A stretch of 56,280 bases of DNA from a virus: positions 1,392-57,671 of IMG/VR virus record IMGVR_UViG_3300030090_004227; one strand, 5' to 3'. The translations under genes were made by a program, and so were the position numbers. Positions 32,017 through 40,800 of this stretch are shown here, one piece after another. Position 1 is the stretch's first letter; every line of letters begins with the position of its first letter. The notes below the pieces were generated by a model, which saw nothing but the letters and a program-made list of their open reading frames with translations, made no database searches and was not told the DNA's origin.

Positions 32017-33600
32017 ATGGCTGCACATACAGCAACACCTGCTTTTCTGAGTGGCTCAACGGGTCTTACCGAATCAGGAACTGGCGTAGTAGCTGGTTCA
32101 GGGCTAAGCACTGGCGATCTTCGTAGACGATATGATTTCTCTGAAAGATTTTCAGAATTAGCAATAGACCAAACTCCATTCTTCAGAATGGTTTCAAAGG
32201 TTGCCAAGTCGGCAACTGACGACCCTCAGTTTAAGTATACAGAAAAACGTGGATCAATCCACAAACGATACGCATACATAGTTGGATTTGAAAACAACAG
32301 TACTGCGTTATTTAATGATGCTACAATAGTAGCTCAAAACGATGGTGGCGTACCAGTAGTAGGAGATACCCTAAAACTCATAATGGGTACTGACTATAAA
32401 TCAGCTGGTAATGTTCAGAATGTATCAGGACAATCAACTGGTGCTATGGCAGTAGGTTCTACAGGAACAGCTCCAGAGTTCTTTTTAACAAATCAGGTCA
32501 TAAAGATCAATGTATCAGAAACAGCTGGTGGTGGAACGACAATTAGCGATTATATCCTAGCTCGAATCACTACAGTTGATGATGCAATAGATGCTACTAA
32601 TGCTAGTAACCTAACAGGTTCTAACACTTTGAGTGGAGCTGTTGATGTTAGAAGAATCACTGCGACTGTAATTAGAGCCTCTGGTACAGGTGGTGAGTTA
32701 ACTTCATTTTCAAGTAACGCACCTGTTCTAACAACTTATAATGTAGACATCGCTACAGCTCTTGAAGCACAGCGTGTCCATGTTGTAGGTTCTGCATACG
32801 CAGAAGGTTCATCTCTCGCTGGTGAGACTTGGAACGATAACCCATACAGTACGTCATATGGACAGACTCAGATTTTTAGAACTGAGTTTGGTATGACTAA
32901 CACTGCAAGAGCAACTGCTCTTAAATACGAACCAAACGAATGGGCACGTATTTGGAGAGATAAGTTAATCGAACATAAATGGGATATTGAACAAGCCTCA
33001 TTATTCGGCAAACAGGGTTCAAGTGGAAGTGGAAATAGCACTGTGTATTACACACAAGGCGCTGTTGATTTTGTATTGCAATCAGGTAACATCTTCAGTC
33101 TTACACATTCAAGTAAGACAGCTGATGATTTTCTTGATGATATGAGTAAATATCTCGATCCTCGATACAATAACTCAGCTGCTTCAGTGTATTTCTGTGA
33201 TACGGCTACCTATCATTGGCTATTAAAGCTTGGTAGTAGCAGTCACACTGCGCTGTTTGAGAATCAAGTAAATGGAACAACGAATGGTCGTTGGGACTTT
33301 GCTACTTCGGGTAAGAAGAGCCTCTTCGGAGTTGATCTTACAAATATCGTAACCCCTTATGGCGACATTAAGGTAAGTAGATGTATCGCTTTGGATCATA
33401 GCGCTGTCAAGATTCTTGGTGTTAACCTCAAGCACGTGAAATATCGTCCTTTGGTTGGCAACGGATTGAATCGTGATACGGCAGTCTATGTAGGCGTACA
33501 ATCACTAGAGAATACAGGAGCAGATAAGAGAGTTGATATGATACTCACTGAAGCTGGTTTTGAATACTCAATGCCTGAAGCTCACGCTATATGGAAATAA
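32017..33600 (+). CDS. Major capsid protein
   Basis: The 527-residue protein is the expected length and position after the scaffold. It begins with a Gly/Ser/Thr-rich stretch, then RRRYDFSERFSELAIDQTPFFRMVSK, a typical capsid N-terminal arm. The last 200 residues have a hydrophobic core and end in DMILTEAGFEYSMPEAHAIWK, similar in style to SU10/DUF5309-type capsids. The HK97 fold is assumed. A strong AAGGAG precedes the ATG. Confidence 0.82.
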   Translation: MAAHTATPAFLSGSTGLTESGTGVVAGSGLSTGDLRRRYDFSERFSELAIDQTPFFRMVSKVAKSATDDPQFKYTEKRGSIHKRYAYIVGFENNSTALFNDATIVAQNDGGVPVVGDTLKLIMGTDYKSAGNVQNVSGQSTGAMAVGSTGTAPEFFLTNQVIKINVSETAGGGTTISDYILARITTVDDAIDATNASNLTGSNTLSGAVDVRRITATVIRASGTGGELTSFSSNAPVLTTYNVDIATALEAQRVHVVGSAYAEGSSLAGETWNDNPYSTSYGQTQIFRTEFGMTNTARATALKYEPNEWARIWRDKLIEHKWDIEQASLFGKQGSSGSGNSTVYYTQGAVDFVLQSGNIFSLTHSSKTADDFLDDMSKYLDPRYNNSAASVYFCDTATYHWLLKLGSSSHTALFENQVNGTTNGRWDFATSGKKSLFGVDLTNIVTPYGDIKVSRCIALDHSAVKILGVNLKHVKYRPLVGNGLNRDTAVYVGVQSLENTGADKRVDMILTEAGFEYSMPEAHAIWK

Positions 33601-33686
33601 GGGTTTCTGCATACGCAGTAGGATTTGCCCCTGTCGGATTTTCCCCTCCTCTTTGGTCTGGCGGGGGCTCCTCCCTTTAAAACATT

Positions 33687-35024
33687 ATGAAGCTTTGGCA
33701 AAAAATAAATACCATTACTGGTGGCACAACAAAATCACGAATTTTAGTACCATTGTTAAATGAAGCCTCTATTTGGCTAGTTAATAGTTTACCTGAAAAA
33801 TTCTTGTGGACTATTGCAAGTGAAACTGAGGTTAATGGATGGGAATCAGATGCAGCTAGTAGTGCAAATATTAATGAAGGCTCATCAGTAGCCTACGATA
33901 AGATTTTAGCTGTCTATAGAAATGACGGCTCTGCAAATGGAACAGTAATTAGACGAGTATGTAAAGAAGTTCCTGATAGTCTTGCATATGCTTTTGATGA
34001 ATCTGCAAGTATATATCATGCAACTAAGATGTTTCCTAAGTATTATAAACTTAGTGGAAAGCTTTTTATTAAACCTACTCCTGACTACAATGATGATACT
34101 GAAACACAGTCATATACAAAACCTGGTGCAAGTGGAGCAACTTCAGTAAGCGCTGGAGCTGGAGATAAAGGTGTAGTGGTATACGCAGCTGCTCCTGTAG
34201 TAACTGAAAATACAGAAACTTGGATATTAGTAGAATGGGAAAATGTAGCAATAATGTATGCAGGTTCTCTTGATATGTTAAGACAATCAGAAACTCTTCA
34301 ATCAAGTGCTACCACAGAATTAACTACAGCCGCTACTTTATTAACAACATACAATACTAACGTACCTACGTTTACACCTCCAATTGCCCCAACAGCAACA
34401 TTAGCATATTCAGCTCCTTCAGGATATACTCTTCCTACGGCTCTTGAAAATGTAAATGATAGCTTACCTACTTTTGTTGCTCCTGTAATGAACGCACCAA
34501 AGTTTAGTGACGCAGATACCCATATGACGAATGAAGACCCTGAACTAGTACAAGCTAGAACTGCCGTAATTTCTCAACAAGTCAATGAGTATAATGCAAG
34601 TGTTCAAGGCGCTGTCCAAGATTTTACTACAAACCTAAATAAATTTTCAGCAGATGTAAGTAAAGCAGCTCAAGATGCTCAAGTTGAAATGGCTTCTTAT
34701 TCAGCAGAACAAAGAGACTCAGTTCAAGAGTTCCAAGAAGATGTTGCACAATATCAAAATGATTTACAAAAGTATACTGCAGAAGTTGGTGCGAGAGTTC
34801 AAGAATTTCAATCTAGTATGGCTGAAGCTAAAAAAAGTTTAGAACAAGCTTCGGTTAGACTTCAAATATCTGCTCAATATCAACAAAAATCACAAGATAA
34901 ATTTCAAAAGTATAGTGCTTTATATCAAGCAGCCCTTAGAGAATTATCAGCAGTCACAGGCGCTGCATCCGCTCCTCCTCAACAACAAGGAGCACAACGA
35001 GGAGAGGAAGGAAGGAGTACATAA
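33687..35024 (+). CDS. Head-tail connector/adaptor-like protein with coiled coil, 445 aa
   Basis: The first about 190 residues (RILVPLLNEASIWLVNSLPEKFLW, then ATKMFPKYYKLSGKLFIKPTPDY) resemble phage adaptors that follow the capsid gene. The second half is a Gln/Ala-rich coiled coil (about 310-420), which is long for an adaptor. No clear ribosome site precedes ATG 33687. It likely attaches tail to portal; family not certain. Confidence 0.6.
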   Translation: MKLWQKINTITGGTTKSRILVPLLNEASIWLVNSLPEKFLWTIASETEVNGWESDAASSANINEGSSVAYDKILAVYRNDGSANGTVIRRVCKEVPDSLAYAFDESASIYHATKMFPKYYKLSGKLFIKPTPDYNDDTETQSYTKPGASGATSVSAGAGDKGVVVYAAAPVVTENTETWILVEWENVAIMYAGSLDMLRQSETLQSSATTELTTAATLLTTYNTNVPTFTPPIAPTATLAYSAPSGYTLPTALENVNDSLPTFVAPVMNAPKFSDADTHMTNEDPELVQARTAVISQQVNEYNASVQGAVQDFTTNLNKFSADVSKAAQDAQVEMASYSAEQRDSVQEFQEDVAQYQNDLQKYTAEVGARVQEFQSSMAEAKKSLEQASVRLQISAQYQQKSQDKFQKYSALYQAALRELSAVTGAASAPPQQQGAQRGEEGRST

Positions 35025-35722
35025 TGCCTTTACCTTCTAATTCTCCTTCAGCTTTACAACTTCGAGATATTGATACAAATTTGGCTTCGAAGCCTATGCG
35101 TAGTGCATATGGAACACAAGTAGCAGAGTATTTTAAACCTGCGATGAGAGGTTTTTTTACTGAAGACGTTCAGGATCAAAGAATAAATGCATTAGTAACT
35201 TTAGCTAAAGAACTTGGTTCTCCAACTTTTATGGATAGAAAAGAAAATGAAGGATTAGCTTCACGTGGAGAGTATAGTCCTTGGGATAAAGAAATACGTA
35301 TACATCCTGAATATAAAGATAAACTTAATATTTATGACTATAAAGGAAAGTCTGGTCGACCAAGATTGTATACACAAGCAGAAGACGTAGCATTAGAAGA
35401 GTTAGCGCATGCATATCAAGATACACACGATACTGATGTGTGGAAACGTGAGATTTATGAAGACCGTGATGAAAGAGCAACTATTTTTTCAAAAAAAGGT
35501 AGAGGTATATTGAAAAAAAATTTGGGAATGAGTTTGTTGAATATAGTTCGTCAATTACCTGATACTGATTTTACTAGTCATGTAGATAAAAAACTTTATA
35601 ATATTGTAGGATATACTCGCCCAGGAAGTTTGGAGCATGATGCGCACAAAGTAGTTTCTCCAGAGTTAAAAAAACGATATTTTTCAGAATTAGGTGAATC
35701 AGCAGGAGATTATTACAGATGA
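35024..35722 (+). CDS. Peptidase-like virion protein with altered HExxH motif, 232 aa
   Basis: Residues about 125-136 read VALEELAHAYQD, the place and context of the HExxH zinc helix of metallopeptidases, but with Glu instead of the first His. Preceding text (EYSPWDKEIRIHPEY) and later acidic residues match such peptidases. It could be an inactive relative used structurally, or use another ligand. The start overlaps the upstream stop. Confidence 0.5.
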   Translation: MPLPSNSPSALQLRDIDTNLASKPMRSAYGTQVAEYFKPAMRGFFTEDVQDQRINALVTLAKELGSPTFMDRKENEGLASRGEYSPWDKEIRIHPEYKDKLNIYDYKGKSGRPRLYTQAEDVALEELAHAYQDTHDTDVWKREIYEDRDERATIFSKKGRGILKKNLGMSLLNIVRQLPDTDFTSHVDKKLYNIVGYTRPGSLEHDAHKVVSPELKKRYFSELGESAGDYYR

Positions 35723-35994
35723 CAGTACTAGAATTAATGGAGCGTTCAGGCGCTGATAACACAAATTTAACAATTGCTTGGATTAAAGACGCAGTGAACT
35801 TAATACAATCAAATACTAAACATGATTTAAAAACTGAAACAATTAATATTGTAAAAAATACAAAATCATATGAACCATCTGCAGATTTAATGGCAATAGA
35901 TAATATTAGCATCTTAGATACAGAGGCAGATCAATATAAAAGGATACGTAGATTAGCGTTTCCACCAACAGTAACAGTGGATAATAGCCCATGA
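35719..35994 (+). CDS. Small head-tail connector-like protein, 91 aa
   Basis: ATGA overlap with the previous gene. Helical start (LELMERSGADNTNLTIAWIKDAVNLIQ), then beta-like end; size and position fit a head completion or connector protein. Not recognised further. Confidence 0.5.
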   Translation: MTVLELMERSGADNTNLTIAWIKDAVNLIQSNTKHDLKTETINIVKNTKSYEPSADLMAIDNISILDTEADQYKRIRRLAFPPTVTVDNSP

Positions 35995-36446
35995 GTACAC
36001 AAGTAGATAGAGATTGGTTTTACAGGCATAACGGAAAAAAGATAGAGATTTATCGCCTTAGAAGAGGTGAGTCTAAAGTTAGAAGTGATGGAGTTTTAAC
36101 TTCTGGTGCAGACGAATTAATCTATCCTGACGAGTCTATCACTAGTGGATTAAGAATTGAATACACTGCTTTTATTAATCCTTTTGTATCCTCTGATCCT
36201 GAGTCAACTAAGGACTCTGCAAACTCTGCAGTTACATCTCCTGAAGAAACTACTCACGTGAATTTGAATAGGATGCTTGGACTTGCAGTGGTAAGTTATA
36301 TTCGGGCTATGCTGGCCGAATCTGCAGGTGATATACAGAAAAAAGAATATTATATGAGAGATTTTTTTAAGAAGATATCAGACAATGAAAGTAATAAAAG
36401 AAATGTTAGTATTTCTTCTGCTATCGGACCCTTTGCAGTGAGGTAA
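35991..36446 (+). CDS. Virion structural protein, 151 aa
   Basis: ATGA overlap with the previous gene. It contains RRGESKVRSDGVLTSGADELIYPDE and an Ala-rich helix near the end (MLGLAVVSYIRAMLAESAGD). Likely tail or connector. No family. Confidence 0.55.
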   Translation: MSTQVDRDWFYRHNGKKIEIYRLRRGESKVRSDGVLTSGADELIYPDESITSGLRIEYTAFINPFVSSDPESTKDSANSAVTSPEETTHVNLNRMLGLAVVSYIRAMLAESAGDIQKKEYYMRDFFKKISDNESNKRNVSISSAIGPFAVR

Positions 36447-36449
36447 AAT

Positions 36450-36938
36450 ATGGCAAATCAAATTAGAATACATACATCATGTGAAATTGTACAAGACAAT
36501 GACGTTACAGTAGAGGGGATAGCTTATTCTCACAAAATTCTTGATGGGAATGCAGATGGAAGGTCATGGGGAGGAAATTACAATATTGCTACAGCATATA
36601 CAGATGCCGATGTTTGTTATTGGAAAAATGTAGTTGTTTCAGCAACAAGTGCTGACGGATTAAATGATAGTGGATGGACTGAAGCTTCTGCGGTATCTGA
36701 TGGAACTCTTCCTACTACAGCTCATGTCGTAGCAGTTGAATATGTTTCAACACTAGGAACAGTTGCAAGTGTTTCCGTAACAATAAATTCTGAAATTCAC
36801 GCAGTCTTAACTCAAGGTGAGGCTGTCGTAATACCATTGTCAGCAGGTGAAGCTGTTGCCAATGTAAAAGTTCATGCTTCAGCGTATACAAACGGAACGC
36901 ATGAAGCTACTGTCAACGTAATGATGGCAGGAGTTTAA
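36450..36938 (+). CDS. Virion structural protein, 162 aa
   Basis: Beta-rich, with many Thr, Val, Ser (VASVSVTINSEIHAVLTQGEAVVIPLSAGEAVANVKV). The style matches phage decoration or tail proteins. The preceding and following genes are of the same type. No name can be given. Confidence 0.55.
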   Translation: MANQIRIHTSCEIVQDNDVTVEGIAYSHKILDGNADGRSWGGNYNIATAYTDADVCYWKNVVVSATSADGLNDSGWTEASAVSDGTLPTTAHVVAVEYVSTLGTVASVSVTINSEIHAVLTQGEAVVIPLSAGEAVANVKVHASAYTNGTHEATVNVMMAGV

Positions 36939-36958
36939 TAAACAATAGGAGATAGAAA

Positions 36959-37483
36959 ATGGCGCAAACAGACTTATTTAAGTGGTCAAGCCAAGAATGG
37001 CAGAATAAGAAGGAACTGGATGTAATTACAGTTACTCTTACTACTGACGCAGAAACAATAGGCGATAATAAAGTCCTAGCTCAAAGCATTGAAATACCAT
37101 ATGCATTTTCAACAAATGGTGGTCGTTCAATTATTCAGTCAATAGTATTATTGGATGAAGTGGTTACAGGACCTGCAGTTGATATATTCTTTTCAACTAC
37201 AAATGATGCTATTACGCAGGATGAAGGTAAAGCAATAGGTGAAGACGTATCTGATCTTGACTCAATTTTTGCTAACTTTGTTGGTCATGTTAATGTTGCT
37301 GCAGGTGATTGGGCTGATATGGCTGACGCTAAACTAGGTACTAAGTCTAATATTCAGTTAGCAGTGCATGGAGCATCTGATTCTACAAGCTTATATTGTC
37401 ACGTAGTCAATAGAAGTGGTGGGAATTGGGTAGCAACAGCTACGACTAATATGAAGATGAAAATCGGCTTATACAAAGATTAG
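36959..37483 (+). CDS. Virion structural protein, 174 aa
   Basis: Beta-rich protein starting MAQTDLFKWSSQEWQNKKELDVITVTL. AGGAGA precedes the ATG. Likely a tail or fibre-attachment component, placed before the large fibre. Not recognised further. Confidence 0.55.
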   Translation: MAQTDLFKWSSQEWQNKKELDVITVTLTTDAETIGDNKVLAQSIEIPYAFSTNGGRSIIQSIVLLDEVVTGPAVDIFFSTTNDAITQDEGKAIGEDVSDLDSIFANFVGHVNVAAGDWADMADAKLGTKSNIQLAVHGASDSTSLYCHVVNRSGGNWVATATTNMKMKIGLYKD

Positions 37484-37491
37484 ATTAGCAT

Positions 37492-37878
37492 ATGCCAGAG
37501 ACAAGTAGAACATTTGCTAACATAGAGTTAAAGCAAGGCGAGGATTATGAATTAGTAGTTACTATGGATAGTTCTTGGGTGACTACGAATAAAACTTGGT
37601 CTGCTAATATTTTTAAAGATTACGATAGAACAAGCTTTACTCATTCAGGAAGTTCTGTGGCTATTGTAGCTATGGATGTTGCAGGTGATAACTCTGCAAA
37701 AACAATTACTCTAACCTTAACAGCGGCTCAAACACAAGGATTTCCTGATGACTTTGAAGGATATTGGGATATTATAGAAAAAGATACAACGTCAGGTACA
37801 AAGTATACAAAACAAGTTGAAGGTGAAGTAATTGTTTGGAATAGTGGAACATTAACAAGTGATACTTTTGGTACATAA
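37492..37878 (+). CDS. Virion structural protein, 128 aa
   Basis: A single beta-domain protein (LKQGEDYELVVTMDSSW, later GYWDIIEKDT), similar in style to small phage baseplate or fibre-associated proteins. Its stop overlaps the start of the fibre gene by one base (TAATG), so it is likely co-made with the fibre. Confidence 0.55.
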   Translation: MPETSRTFANIELKQGEDYELVVTMDSSWVTTNKTWSANIFKDYDRTSFTHSGSSVAIVAMDVAGDNSAKTITLTLTAAQTQGFPDDFEGYWDIIEKDTTSGTKYTKQVEGEVIVWNSGTLTSDTFGT

Positions 37879-40800
37879 TGCCTACAGCTAAAGCAACAAC
37901 AAACGTAGCTTCTAAAAGTTTTGGAGCAACTACACAGTCAAAATCATCTGATTCTTTTCAAATAGATGGAACTAAAATTGCTCATACTTCTTCTAATATT
38001 ACTGCCACAAATGTTAGCGCAGCTCTAGAAGAAGTTGCAACTCAACTTGCAATATCAACAGGAGAACCTTCTGCACCTTCTGAAGGTGATATTTGGTATG
38101 ATACTGATGATAATCTATTATATGTACGAGTAGATAGCGCATGGAAACAAGTCTACCCAGTAAGCTTAAATGACTTAGGAACAGAGACTAGTATTGCTAG
38201 TGGTGATTTTATTTCAATGGTAGACATCACAGATAATGGTTCGGGGAAAATAACATTAGCAAATTTTCAAGGATATCTAACTGGGACAGGAGCGTTAAAT
38301 AGTGGTTCGATCACATCAGGTTTTGGAGCAATTGATATTGGATCAAGCGCACTTACTGCAGGAAGCACCTCTCTCTCAGCATTATCTTTATTAGATGGAA
38401 ATATTACTAATGTAGGAAGTATTCAACTTGATAGTATCGCAGGAGATGGAGACACAAATACATCTATTGAATTTTCAGGCTCAGATGTTATTACAGTAAG
38501 CACAGGTGGAGAAACTCAGGTAACATTTAATAATGGTTCTATCCTTCCTACTACAGATAATGATGTAGACTTAGGTTCAAGCTCGTATGAGTTTAAAGAT
38601 GGGTACTTTGATGGAACTGTATACGCTGATGCAATTAACTTTAATGGAACAGCAATAGGATCAACAGCGGCTGAATTAAATCTACTTGATGGTTCAGCTA
38701 AATCTACTTCATCTATCACTATTGCAGACGCAGATGCTTTTATTGTTATTGATGGAACAACTACCAAGCAAATTCCTGCTTCTGATTTAGAAACATATAT
38801 GGAAAGTTCTCTTGATACATTATCTAATGTAACTACTGTAGGAACTCTTAATTCAGGTGCTATTTCAAGTGGATTTGGTGCTATTGATATTGGTTCTAGT
38901 GGATTAACAGCAGGAGCTACTCAAGTATCATCTTTGTCTATATTAGATGGTAATATTACGAATGCTGGTGATATTAATTGTGATTCAATAAGTATAGATG
39001 ATGCAGCCGTAGGATTAAATATAGATTTTGGTGGAAACACCACATTAAATAAAATTACTTTAACAGACAATCTTGCTGATGCTTTAAATATTACGGAAAG
39101 TAGTAACTCTTACTTAAAATTTGTAACCTCAAATTCAGGTGAGAAAATTACTCTTGGTAAAAAGCTTGAAGCAGGATCAGTTGAAATAGAAGGTTCAGCA
39201 TTTGATATTGATGGTGGAGATATTTCAGCTGCTACAATATCAGGAGGACTTACTTGGTCATCTGCTCAAAATCTTAATAGTCAAAATTTAACAAATGTTA
39301 ACATTGATTCAGGAACAGTTGATGGTGCTGATGTTACAGTTGGATCAGGAAAAACATTAGATGTTTCAGGAGGAACTTTAACTCTTGCTAATGATCAAAT
39401 TAGTGGTGATAAAGTTAGTGGAGGAACAATAGGAACAACTACAATTACTGCTTTAGCAGGAGCATTATCTCTAGGGGATAACAACATTACCAATGTTAGT
39501 GATATTGCTCTTGATAGTATTAGTGCCGATGCTACAGATATTAATGTAGCCGTTAGCGATAATTCAGCAACAGCCTTTACAATTAAACAAGGTTCTGATG
39601 CATATCTAGTAATAGACACAGCTAACAGCTCTGAGTCTGTCGCTATTGGCACAGGAATTAGTGGAACGGGGATCACAATAGGACATAGTACTTCAGAGAC
39701 CACAGTTGCCGATAATTTGACTGTTACAGGAAATTTAAAAGTTAATGGAGATACAGTTACTCAGAACGTATCTACAATGACTGTTAACGATCCTATTATA
39801 TCTTTACAAACAGCAGACGATGGTGCAAATCTTGGTTCAGATACAAATAAAGATGTTGGACTTGCTATGTTTTATCACACAGGATCAGCGGCTAAAACTG
39901 CTTTTCTTGGATGGGACGATTCAGCAGGTAAGTTAACCTTTGTACCTGATGCTTCAATTAGTTCAGAAGTTGTATCAGGAAGTGTAGGTACAATAGTTGC
40001 TGATTTAGAAGGTGATGTTACAGGAAATGTTAGTGGTACGGCTGCTACAGTTACAGGAGCCGCTCAATCAAACATTACAAGCTTAGGAACTCTCACGACT
40101 CTTACAGTTGATAATGTTATTATTAATGCGACTACTATAGGACATACATCTGATACAGATTTAATGACTTTAGCAGATGGAGTTTTGACTGTAGCAGGTG
40201 AAGTCAGCATGACTACGCTTGATATTGGAGGAACAAATGTAACCTCTACAGCCGCTGAATTAAATTTAATAGATGGAGGAACAGCTAGAGGAACTACAGC
40301 CGTAGCCTCTGGTGATGGTATCTTAATCAATGATGGTGGTACTATGCGTATGACTAATGTTGATACAGTTTCAACATATTTTGCAAGTCATAACGTAGGC
40401 GGTGGGAATATAGTAACAACTGGCGATTTAAATAGTGGTTCGATCACATCGGGATTTGGAAGTATTAATACAGGTAGTTCAACTATTACTACAACTGGTC
40501 TTATCTCTGGTGGTTCTCTTGATATTGATGATGTATTAATTAATGGTACAACGATTGGTCATACTGATGATACTGATTTAATGACTTTAGCAGATGGTGT
40601 CCTTACTGTGGCAGGTGAGGTAGATGCTACTTCTTTAGATGTCTCAGGAAACGCTGATATTGACGGAACATTAGAAGCAGATGCTATCACAGTTGATGGT
40701 ACTGCTCTTGCAACTTATATAAGAGATACTGTTGGAACTAATATGGTGTCTAGTAATACTGAAACTGGTATTACAGTAACTTATGATACAAGTAATGATA

